Assembly (NCBI GenBank): GCA_017992055.1
Contig: JAGOPK010000007.1
Location: forward strand, 1-64,000
DNA: 64,000 nucleotides
Reading direction: 5' to 3'
Source: Burkholderiaceae bacterium
GTDB lineage: Bacteria; Pseudomonadota; Gammaproteobacteria; Burkholderiales; Burkholderiaceae_C
Part shown: positions 23,701 to 35,700 of the stretch, piece after piece
How the letters are laid out: the number at the start of each line of letters is the position of its first letter
Numbering within the stretch: the first letter of the stretch is position 1
Program-made: the position numbers and the translations under genes
The notes under the pieces: generated by a model
What the model was told of the DNA's origin: nothing
The model's database searches: none
Seen by the model: the letters and a program-made list of their open reading frames with translations, nothing else

Positions 23701-26700
23701 CGAAGTCCAGCTCGAAGTCCAGCGAGCCCCAGGCCGCCGCGGCAAAGCGCGGCTGGCTGCTGAACAGCACACTCATGCCGGCGTTCAGGTGCAGCGGGCC
23801 CAGGTAGATGTCGATCTCGGCCTTGCCGCGGATCTCGAAATCGCCCTGCGAGGTGATGTAGCCGCCGATGTCGACCTTCAGCGCATTGAAGAAGTTGAGC
23901 CGGCCATCGAATTCGAGCTTGAAGACCTCGTCGACCACGCTCATGCGGCCGCGGAAGTCGACGTCGAAGGCCAGGATCTTCAGCGCGCCGCGCAGTTCCA
24001 GGTCGAACAGCGTATTGCCGGCGATCACGTCGCCGTGCAGCGTGGTGTAGTCGTAGCTGCTGGTGTTGATCTGCAGCGTGGCCGCTGCATTGATGTTCAT
24101 CACCGACACGCCGATCTGCACATTGGTGCTGACCTTGAGCGCGAAGAACGGCGAGTTGCCGGCATCCATGCCAAACGCGGCCGCGCCCGAGACGGCGATC
24201 TCGCCGAAGTCGCCCAGGTCCAGCGTCACGTCCATCGCCGCCTGCACGCCGCTGTTGTCGATCAGCAGGTCGACCGCGCCACGCAGCTCGATCGGGCCCA
24301 CCTCGATGGCCGCGCGGCCCGAGATGCGCAGCGTCTGCGCGCCCACCGTCACCTCGGACGGCCGGCCGTTGCTGTCGAAGAAGGTGCCGGTGACCGGGTC
24401 GCGGCCACGCACCTGCTTGCTCTGGCTGGTGGTGTTGATCTGCAGCAGGAACTGGCCCGAGACGCTGAAGACGCTGCCGCCATCGATGATGGTCGAGTTG
24501 GGGTTGTTGCCACCCACCTCAAAGGCCCCGTACAGGCCGGTATTGCCGCCGTCGATGACGAAGCCCAGCGTGCCGGTCACGCCCAGCGGCTCCAGCACCG
24601 GCAGGTCCAGCACCGCGGTGGCGCCCAGCTCCAGCGTGACCGCGCCGTTGACCTCGGCGACGATGACCGAGAAGTCGCCCTGCAGGGCCAGCGCGCCATC
24701 GAACAGGTCCAGCGTGCCCTGGCCGGTGAGCGCGGCATACATGCCGGTCCACGACGGGTCCTTGCCCGGCGGGTAGGCGCTGATGGTGAAGCTGTCGAAG
24801 CCGGTCAGCGGCCGGAACTCCTCCGGCACCTCGTAGGTGATGTCGCGGCCGAAGGTGTTCAGGCTCAGGTCCAGCTCGGCATCGAGCTGCACCACCGGGC
24901 CCAGATCCAGGTCGGCGGCCAGGTTCATGCGCAGCGCCACGCCGCCGCTGTTGATGACCAAGAGGCCGGTGGCCTCGCGCCGCAGGTTGAAGCCGTCGGG
25001 CCCGATCTGCAGCTCGACATTGGCAAAGGCGGTCAGGCCGTCGCTCTCGCTGAGGCGGAAGTCGAGCACGCCGTCCATCTTGACCAGGCCGAACAGATCG
25101 ACCTCGAGCGAACCGTACAGGCGCAGGAACTGCTCGCTGTAGTTCAGCACCATGGGCTCGCGCGGGTTGCCGGTGTCGATGGCATAACCCGGGCGCGTCA
25201 CGCCCTCGGGATCGTCGGGATGGACCCAGCTGCTCTGGCTGAAGTCGATGGTGGTCAGCGACACCGAGACGCTGACATCGGTGTCATAACTCACCGCGCC
25301 GGTGGTCGGGTCCTTGACGAACTGGCCGATGCCCAGCGAGAAGCGCGCGCCGGTGTTGATCTCGATGGCCAGGTCGTCGGCATGGGCCTCGGCCCCGGGC
25401 ACGCCCGACAGCAGGATGGCATCCACCGTGGCACGGCCGGCCAGGTACACGCCGATGTCGATGCCGGTGGTGTCGATGACCAGTTCCTTGGCCACCACCA
25501 GGCCCAGGTCCAGGTCGCGGATGACCAGGCCCACGGCCTGCTCGTTGACCGCATCGCGCTCGTCGATGCGGGTGTCGCCGTTGCTGTCGTAGAAGTAGCC
25601 ACGGCCGCCGATGGGGATGCCGATGAAGGCATTGGCATCGTTGATGCCGATGGCCAGCGAGGTGACGATGGTCGATTCGCCGTTGCTCAGCGTGACACGC
25701 TCGGAGCCGCGCTTGGTCAGCGCCATCGAGGCCGACAGCTGGGCAAAGCCGGCCAGGTTGATCTCGGCATAGCCGATCTTGGCCTGCACGATCTCCTCGG
25801 TGAAGTCGAGGAAGACCATGTTGTCGCCACCGGCGGCCAGCGCGAAGCCGGCGCTGTCGATCTTGCCGTTCTGGTTGCGGTCTTCGCCGTCGTCCAGCGT
25901 GCCGTCGCCGTCGCTGTCTTCGGTGAAGTCCTTGAAGCTGGGGCTGAGCTTGTAGTTGATCGACGGCGGGCCGAACAGCTGCAGCGCCAGGTTCACCGGC
26001 GGCGGCGCGCCGGTGACGACGAAGGTGTTGATGTTGATCTCGACATCCTCGGCACGCACTTCGAGGAGTTCGGGGTCCACGCCGACCAGCGAGGCCGATT
26101 CGACGCTGGCCTTGGCCGAGACGAACTTGGGCGAATACTGGCTCAGGCCGGGAATGGCATCGGCCAGCGTCGGCGTCATCAGCGCCAGGCCGAAGTCGAC
26201 GTTGGTGATTTCCACGCCGACCGCACCCTCGTTGACGCTGTCGAGGATGCCGTCGGAGTTGAGGTCTTCGCCGTAGCGGTAGGGGCCGCCGACGCCGGCA
26301 AAGCCGGTCAGGTTGGCGCCGCCCAGCGTGAGCGCCGAGACCTGCAGCGGCAGCGGATTGAGCACGGTGCCGGTGGCGCCACCGATCTGCTCCAGCAGCG
26401 GGGCCAGGCCGCCGGCATCGACGGCGACGTTGAAGATGTCGCCCTTGCGGAAGGCCAGCGAGCCGCGCAGGTGCAGGAAGTCGGCCACCGAGATCTCGGC
26501 CAGACCGACGTCCAGGCCCATGAACTCATTGCCTTCCAGGTCCAGCAGCACCGGATTGCCACCGGTGGGGATGCGCAGGCCGCGCGTGCCGTCGCTGTTG
26601 CGGATGCTGGAATAGATCGGCATGGCCCGCATCAGCGGGCCCAGCGCGGTGGCACCGCCGCTGTTGTAGGCCACGTCGATGTCGCTGCCCAGCAGCTTGA

Positions 26701-29700
26701 GCACATCGCCCAGGCCGTAGACGCCCAGTTCGTCGGCATGCACGGTCAGCGAGGTCACGCTCTGCGCGCCCAGCCATTCGGGCAGATCGGCCTTGAACGA
26801 GCCCAGCGCCAGATCGAGGTTCTGCAGGCCGAAGCCGACCAGACCGCTCTGCTGCGACAGCGGGCGGTCGAAGTCGGGATCGCCGGCGCCGACGAACATG
26901 TCCACGCCCGAGGCGCCGAAGCTCACGCCCTTGAAGGTGACATTGCGGATCGTCGAATAGTCGTCCGAGATGTCGAACAGGAACTTCAGGATGTCGGTGG
27001 CCGGCAGTCCCGGCAGCACGGCGCCGGCAATGCCGTCGATGGCCGCATCGATGGCGCTGCCCAGCAGCGGATTGATGCCGGTGGCCATGTCGGCCGTGAA
27101 GGTCTGGCCCAGGTTGAGCCTGAAATCGCCCTCGAAGTGGATGAAGTCACCCAGGTCGATGCGCAGATCGGGAATGGTGATCGAACCGAAGATGCCGGTG
27201 ATGCCGATGCGGATGTCGATGTTCTGCAGGAACTTGATGCCGTCGATCAGCCAGTCCGGCGCCGACAGCGACATCTCGGGGATCAGGTCGGTCAGGCCGC
27301 TCAGGCTGATGCTGGGCAGCAGCATCGAGGGATCGAAGTCGGGCAGCTCGGGCAGCTCGAAATCGGGCAGATCGATGCCCGACAGATCCAGGTCGAAGCC
27401 GAAGTCGATCTCGGGCAGCTCGAACGTGAAGTCGAAATCGGTGCTGATGTCGAACAGGTCGAAGATGCCTAGGCGTGCGTTCAGGCCGATGCCCAGCATG
27501 TTGCTGTCATAGGTCAGCGTGAACGCGGCCGGATTGCTGCCGATCGGGATGTCCAGGCCATGGCCGCCGTCGACCACCGAGAAGTCGGCATACACCGTGG
27601 GGATGGGGATGCCCTGGGCGATGGCGCCGTTGAACTCCAGCCGGACCTCGGTGGCCTCCAGCGTCAGGAAGGGGTCGGTGCCGACCAGGCCGGCCGAGGC
27701 GGCCGAGGCGGTGAGCGCAAAGAAGTTCAGCGGCAGCGTCAGGCCGCCGCCCAGGCTGGGCGAGACCATCGCCAGCGCGAAGTCGAGGTCGTTGATGGCG
27801 AAGCCGATGGCCTCGTCGTTCGGCGTCTCGTCGCTGAAGTCGCCGTCGCGGTCGCTGTCGGTCAGATACGGGCCGCGGATGCCGGCAAAGGCCTGGATGT
27901 TCTGGCCGGCGACGATGAGCGCATCGGCGCCCAGCGTCAGGTTCATGCCCAGGCCGTGGAAGCCGATCTCGTCGATGGTGCGCTTCTGGAAGGTGAAGCC
28001 CCCTTCCAGCGTGACGATGCCGGCCACACCGGCCTTGGCATGGCCCACCGTGGCCTCGATACGGGCGTTGTCGAAGTCCAGCCGCACCGGATCGTCGCCG
28101 GTGGGGATGTCCATGCCACCGCCGTCCAGCTGCGTGAAGTCCAGCGCAAAGGCCGGATTGCTGGACTGGTTGATGCCGACCTTGACATCGGAGAGGTTGA
28201 AGTCGATGACCTCGCCAAAGCCGTTGAAGCCGATCTGGTTGGCCTCGGCGGCCAGCGACGTGTAGCGCGTGCCGGCGGCCTTGTCGCGGAACAGGGCCAG
28301 GCCGAAGCTGAAGTCGTCGACGATCAGGCCGATGGCATCGGGGTTGGCGACCTCGTCGTCCACCGTGATGCGGCCGTCGCCGTTGGAGTCGGTGCGGTAG
28401 GGGCCGCCGACGCCGACAAAGGCCTGTACATGGGCCGCGCCAATGGTGAAGCCTTCGGCCAGCACCGGCACCTGCAGGCCACCCACGGTCTTGGCCGACA
28501 GCAGCTGGGTGCCGCCCTTCTCGAACGCGAAGGAGCCGCTGACATGCACGAAGTCGGCAATGCGCAGCGTGGCGTTGTTGAGGCTGGCGCCGATGGTCTG
28601 GCCGCTGAAGTCCAGCAGCACCGGCTCGCCGCCGGTGGGCAGCTCATAGCCGTTGGTGGACGGGAAGCTGGTCTGGAAGTTGAGTGCCGGGCCGCTGCTG
28701 GCGGTGTTCAGCGTGAAGTCGATGCCGCGCGCCGAGAGCTCGAAGTCCTCGGGGTCGAAGCCGTACAGCGCCACCGTGTCGGCATGGGCCTTGGCCGCGG
28801 TGTAGCTGATGCCATTGCCGCCCTTGACCTGCATCAGGCCGAAGTCGATGCCCTCGGCGCCAAAGCCGTACAGCGTATCGGCCTGCTCGGCGAAGCTGCG
28901 GCTGCGGTCGAAGCCGGCGCTGGCATAGCCGACGAAGACATCGATGTCCGAGCCGCCGATGGTGAAGCCGCGGCTGTTGGGAACCGGCAGCGCGCCGGCA
29001 CGCAGCAGGCCGAAATCGGCCTTCTGGAAGCCGATCGAGCCCTGCACCAGCAGGAACTGCGAGATCTGCAGCGTGGCCTGGCCGGCAAACACGCCGATGC
29101 GGCTGCCCTTGAAGTCCAGCGTCACCGGCTCGCCGCCGGTGCGGATCTCGCGCTCGCGACCGTCGGTGAAGTTCAGCTCGCGCCCGGCGATGCTGGCGCT
29201 GTTGTATTCGATGTTCAGGTCCTGCACCGACAGCTGGAAGTCGTCGGCATCGAAGCCGTAGACCGCCATCTGGTCGGCATGGGCCGACAACGCGGTGTAG
29301 CGCGTGCCGGCGGCGTCGCGCACGCTCAGCAGGCCGAAGTCCAGGCCGTCGACGCCAAAGCCGTACAGGCTGTCGGCCTGCTCGGCCAGGGTCTTGGTGC
29401 GGTCGATGCCGTTCTCGGCATAGCCGACGAAGGCCGTGATGTCGGCGCCGCCGATGGAGAAGCCGCGCGCGCCGATCACCGGCGTGGCCAGGGTGCCGGC
29501 GCGCAGGGTGTTGCCGTAGTCGGCCTTCTCGAAGCCGATGGCGCCGCTGATGTAGATGAACTGCGAGATCGACAGCGTGGCACGTTCGGCATAGACGCCG
29601 AAACGCTCGCCGCGGCCGAAGTCGATGACGATGTCGCCGGACGAGCCCAGGGCCAGGCCGCCGTCGAACGAGGCATCGAAGTTGATCGTCGTGCCGTTGG

Positions 29701-32700
29701 CCGCTGCGCCATTGAGCTCGAAGCTCAGGCCCTGGGTGGACAGCTCGAAGTCGCTGGGGTCGAAGCCGTACAGCCGCGCATCGTCCATGCGCGCCTTGGC
29801 CGCCGTATAGCTCTGGCCGCCGGCCTTGACCATCAGCAGGCCGAAGTCCAGGCCTTCGACGCCAAAACCGTACAGCCGGTCGGCCTGCGAGGTCAGCGAG
29901 GCATTGCGGTCGAAGCCGCCATCGGCATAGCCGACGAAGGCCGTGATGTCCTGGCCGGTGATGGCCAGCATCGACTGCGTCTGCACGCGCAGGTTGTTGT
30001 TGAGCACCAGCGGCGCCGTGGGCGTGGACTTCTCGAAGCCGATGCGGCCGCTGAAGTAGGCGAAGTCGGACAGCTGCAGCGTGACATCGGCCTCGGCGCG
30101 CAGCAGTTCGCCCGCGTTGCCGTCCATGTCCAGCGTCAGGCTGCTGCCGGTGCCGGTGGCCACCTCGAGGTTCTGCGCCTCGAAGTCGATCACCACGTCG
30201 TTGACCCGCGTGGCCTGGTTGACCTGCAGGGCCAGGTTCTGCGCCGTGGGCAGCAGATCGCTCAGGCCGACGAAGCCGATCGAATCGGCCTGGGCGCTGA
30301 GCGCCGTCCACTTGCGCGTGGGATCGGTGCGCGAGCTGATCAGCGCCAGGCCGATGTCGATGCCTTCGAGCTGCAGGCCCATCGCATCGTCGGTGCCACC
30401 ATTGACGCCGACGAAGACATCGATGTCGCTGCCGCCGATGGTCAGCACATCGGTGGTGATCTGCTGCGCCGGCGTGCTCAGGCCGGCGGCCAGGGTCAGC
30501 TGGCGCGTGGCCTTCTCGATGGCCAGGTTGCCGGAGAACTGCACGAAGCCGAACAGGTCGACTTCCAGCGTGGCGCTGGCGCGCAGCGACTCGCCGAGCG
30601 CACCGTCCAGGCTCAGGTCCAGGCTGCTGCCGCCGCTGCCGGTGGCCACGCTCAGCTCGGTGGCGCCATCGCTGTAGTCGATGACCGTGGTCTGCAGGCC
30701 GCCGGCCTGGTTGACCATGATTTCGATGTCGCTGGCCGCGATGGTCATGCCATCGGGCAGGCCGACCACCGCCGCCGAATCGGCACTGGCCTGCAGCGTG
30801 GTCCAGGTGCGGGCGGTGGTGGCGGCATTGGCATCGGCACGCTCGGTGGCCAGGGCCAGGGCGAACTCGATGTTGGTCAGGCGCAGACCCACTTCATCGG
30901 CCGTGCCGCCGTTGACGCCGGCAAAGGCGTTCAGGCCGCTGCCGCCGATGGTCAGCAGTTCGACGTCGACTTCTTCACCGGCAGCACCATTGACCGAGGC
31001 CAGCTGCACCGTGGCGCTGCGCTTCTCGAAGGCCAGGTCGCCGCCGAGTTGCACGAAGCCGAACACGTCCAGCTCGATGGTGCCGCTGGCGCGCAGGGTT
31101 TCGCCCAGCGAGCCTTCGATGCTCAGGTCCAGACTCTGGCCACCGCTGCCGGTGGCCACGCTCAGATCGGTCGCGCCGGCCGAGTAATCGATGACCGTGG
31201 TCGCCAGGCCACCCGCCTGGTTCACCGAGACCTCGATGCCGCTGGCCGCAATCGTCAGGCCTTCGGGCATGCCGACCATGGCCACACCACCGGCCGTCGC
31301 CTGCAGCGTGGTCCAGGTGCGCGCCACCGTCGCCGGGTCGGCGTCCGGCAGCTCGCTGGCCAGGGCCAGACCGAACTCCACATTGCTCAGACGCAGGCCG
31401 ATCTCGTCGTCCGTGCCGCCGTTGACGCCGGCAAAGGCATTCAGGCCCGTGCCGCCGATGGTCAGCAGTTCGACATCAACTTCTTCCGCAGCAGCGCCAT
31501 TCACCGGCACCAACTGCACTGTCGCACTGCGCTTCTCGAACGCCAGGTCGCCGCCCAGCTGCACGAAGCCGAACACGTCCAGTTCGATGGTGCCGCTGGC
31601 GCGCAGCGTTTCACCCAGCGCGCCTTCGATGCTCAGGTCCAGGCTCTGGCCGCCCGAACCGGTGGCCACGCTCAGGTCCGTCGCGCCGGCCGAGTAATCG
31701 ATGACCGTGGTCGCCAGGCCGCCGGCCTGGTTCACCGAGACTTCGATACCACTGGCCGCAATCGTCAGGCCTTCGGGCATGCCCACCATCGCCACACCGC
31801 CGGCCGTGGCCTGCAGCGTGGTCCAGGTGCGCGCCACCGTCGCAGGATCGGCGTCCGGCAGCTCGCTGGCCAGGGCCAGACCGAACTCCACGTTCGACAG
31901 CCGCAGACCGATCTCATCGTCGGTGCCGCCGTTGACGCCCGCGAAAGCATTCAGACCCGTGCCGCCGATGGTCAGCAGTTCGACATCGACTTCTTCGGCC
32001 GCAGCGCCGTTGACCGGCGCCAACTGCACCGTCGCACTGCGCTTCTCGAACGCCAGGTCACCGCCGAGTTGCACGAAACCGAAAACATCCAGCTCCAGCG
32101 TGCCGCTGGCGCGCAGGGTTTCGCCCAGCGCGCCTTCGATGCTCAGGTCCAGGCTTTGCCCGCCCGAACCGGTGGCCACGCTCAGATCGGTCGCGCCGGC
32201 CGAGTAATCGATGACCGTCGTCGCCAGGCCACCGGCCTGGTTCACCGAGACTTCGATGCCAGACGCTGCGATGGTCAGGCCTTCGGGCATGCCCACCATC
32301 GCCACACCGCCGGCCGTGGCCTGCAACGTGGTCCAGGTGCGCGCCACCGTCGCCGGATCGGCATCGGGCAGTTCGCTGGCCAGGGCCAGACCGAACTCCA
32401 CGTTCGACAGCCGCAGACCGATCTCATCGTCGGTGCCGCCGTTCACGCCGGCAAAGGCATTCAGGCCCGTGCCGCCGATGGTCAGCAACTCAACGTCGAC
32501 TTCTTCCGCAGCAGCGCCATTCACCGGCGCCAGCTGCACCGTCGCGCTGCGCTTCTCGAACGCCAGGTCGCCGCCCAGTTGCACGAAGCCGAACACGTCC
32601 AGCTCGATGGTGCCGCTAGCCCGCAGGGTTTCGCCCAGCGCACCTTCGATGCTCAGGTCCAGGCTTTGGCCACCGCTGCCGGTGGCCACGCTCAGGTCGG

Positions 32701-35700
32701 TTGCACCCGCGCTGTAGTCGATGACGTTCGTCGCCAGGCCACCGGCCTGGTTCACCGAGACTTCGATGCCAGACGCTGCGATGGTCAGGCCTTCCGGCAT
32801 GCCCACCATCGCCACACCGCCGGCCGTGGCCTGCAGTGTGGTCCAGGTGCGCGCCACCGTCGCCGGGTCGGCGTCCGGCAGCTCGCTGGCCAGGGCCAGA
32901 CCGAACTCCACATTGCTCAGACGCAGGCCGATCTCGTCGTCCGTGCCGCCGTTGACGCCGGCAAAGGCATTCAGGCCCGTGCCGCCGATGGTCAGCAGCT
33001 CAACGTCGACTTCTTCGGCCGCAGCACCATTCACCGGCACCAGTTGCACCGTCGCGCTTCGCTTCTCGAAGGCCAGGTCGCCGCCCAGCTGCACGAAGCC
33101 GAACACGTCCAGCTCGATCGTGCCGCTGGCGCGCAGCGTTTCGCCGAGCGAGCCTTCGATGCTCAGGTCCAGGCTTTGGCCACCGCTGCCGGTGGCCACG
33201 CTCAGGTCGGTTGCACCCGCGCTGTAGTCGATGACGTTCGTCGCCAGGCCACCCGCCTGGTTCACCGAGACCTCGATGCCGCTGGCCGCAATCGTCAGGC
33301 CTTCGGGCATTCCCACCATGGCCACACCGCCGGCCGTGGCTTGCAGCGTGGTCCAGGTGCGCGCCACCGTCGCCGGATCGGCGTCCGGCAGCTCGCTGGC
33401 CAGGGCCAGGCCGAACTCCACGTTCGACAGCCGCAGACCGATCTCATCGTCGGTGCCGCCGTTGACGCCCGCGAAAGCATTCAGGCCCGTGCCGCCGATG
33501 GTCAGCAGTTCGACATCGACTTCTTCCGCAGCAGCGCCATTCACCGGCGCCAGCTGCACTGTCGCACTGCGCTTCTCGAACGCCAGGTCGCCGCCCAGCT
33601 GCACGAAGCCGAAGACATCCAGCTCGATCGTGCCGCTGGCGCGCAGTGTCTCGCCCAGCGCGCCTTCGATGCTCAGGTCCAGGCTTTGGCCACCGCTGCC
33701 GGTGGCCACGCTCAGGTCCGTGGCACCGGCGCTGTAGTCGATGACGTTCGTCGCCAGGCCACCGGCCTGGTTCACCGAGACTTCGATGCCGCTGGCCGCA
33801 ATCGTCAGGCCTTCGGGCATGCCCACCATCGCCACACCGCCGGCCGTGGCTTGCAGCGTGGTCCAGGTGCGCGCCACCGTCGCAGGATCGGCGTCCGGCA
33901 GCTCGCTGGCCAGGGCCAGACCGAACTCCACGTTCGACAGCCGCAGACCGATCTCATCGTCGGTGCCGCCGTTGACGCCCGCGAAAGCATTCAGACCCGT
34001 GCCGCCGATGGTCAGCAGTTCGACATCGACTTCTTCGGCCGCAGCGCCGTTGACCGGCGCCAACTGCACCGTCGCACTGCGCTTCTCGAACGCCAGGTCA
34101 CCGCCGAGTTGCACGAAACCGAAAACATCCAGCTCCAGCGTGCCGCTGGCGCGCAAGGTCTCGCCGAGCGCGCCTTCGATGCTCAGGTCCAGGCTCTGGC
34201 CACCACTGCCGGTGGCCACGCTCAGATCGGTCGCGCCGGCCGAGTAATCGATGACCGTCGTCGCCAGGCCACCCGCCTGGTTCACCGAGACTTCGATGCC
34301 AGACGCTGCGATGGTCAGGCCTTCGGGCATGCCCACCATGGCCACGCCACCAGCCGTCGCCTGCAGCGTGGTCCAGGAGCGCGCCACCGTCGCCGGGTCG
34401 GCGTCCGGCAGCTCGCTGGCCAGGGCCAGACCGAACTCCACATTGCTCAGACGCAGGCCAATCTCGTCGTCGGTGCCGCCGTTGACGCCGGCAAAGGCAT
34501 TCATGCCTGTGCCGCCAATCGTCAGCAGTTCGACGTCGACTTCTTCCGCAGCAGCGCCATTCACCGGCGCCAGCTGCACCGTCGCACTGCGCTTCTCGAA
34601 CGCCAGGTCGCCGCCCAGCTGCACAAAGCCGAACACGTCCAGCTCGATGGTGCCGCTGGCGCGCAGCGTCTCGCCCAGCGAGCCCGCCACCTCCAGATCC
34701 ACCGACGAGCCGGTGCCGGTCAGCACCGCCAGATCGGTGGCGCCATCCGAATAGTCGATGACCGTGGTCGCCAGGCCACCGGCCTGGTTGACCATGACCT
34801 CGATGCCCGAGGCCTCGACGGTCAGGCCCTGCGGCATGCCCACCACCGACACGCTGCCGGCGGTGGCCTGCAGCGTGGTCCAGCTGCGTGCCGTGGTCGC
34901 CGGATCGGCGTCGGGCAGTTCGCTGGCCAGGGCCAGGCCAAAGCTCACGCCGCCCAGGCGCAGGCCGATCTCGTCGTCCGTGCCGCCGTTGACGCCGGCA
35001 AAGGCATTCAGGCCGGCGCCGCCGATGGTCAGCAGCTGCACCGCCACCTGTTCGGCCGCCGCGCCGCCCACCGGCGCCAGCGTCACCGTGGCCGCGCTCT
35101 TGCGCACCGCCAGCTCGCCGCTGAGCTGCACAAAGCCGCCGACCGACAGGTCCAGCGTGCCGCTGGCCTCGACGTATTCGCCGTCGCTGCCGGCCATGTC
35201 CAGCGTGATGCTGCCAGCACTGCCGGTGGGCACGGCCAGCACCGTGGCGCCGGCTGAATAGCTGACCACCGCATCGCCAGCCGCCGATGCGCTGTTCAGC
35301 CGCACGGCCAGGTCTTCACCGGCCAGCGTGACATCGGGAATGCCGCTCAGCTCGGCCTCGTCGGCGTTGGCGACGACGCTGGTCCACTTGCGGCTGGGGG
35401 TATCGCGCGCGCTCATCAGCGCCACGCCGAACTGCACGCCCGCCAGCTCCAGCGTCGGGCCGTCGACGATGCCGGCGGTGGCTGCCAGGCCGGCGCCGCC
35501 CAGGGTCAGCAGATCGACCAGCAGGCCGTCGCTGGCCTCGTTGACCGCGGTGCCGGCGGTGTCGGCAGCCAGCTTGACGGTGGCGCTGCTGCGCACAAAG
35601 GCCAGGTCGCCCTGCACGCGGAAGAAGTCGCCGGCCGCGACGCGCGCATTGTCCAGCGCCACTTCCTGGCGGCCGGCTTCCAGCAGGCCAAAGGTGTGGC

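Noticed and set aside
27560-35257. Plus-strand 2,565-codon frame and the series of 168-codon plus frames over the tandem repeats
   Set aside because: All are shadows of the 510-bp repeats; the regular spacing comes from the real gene on the other strand.
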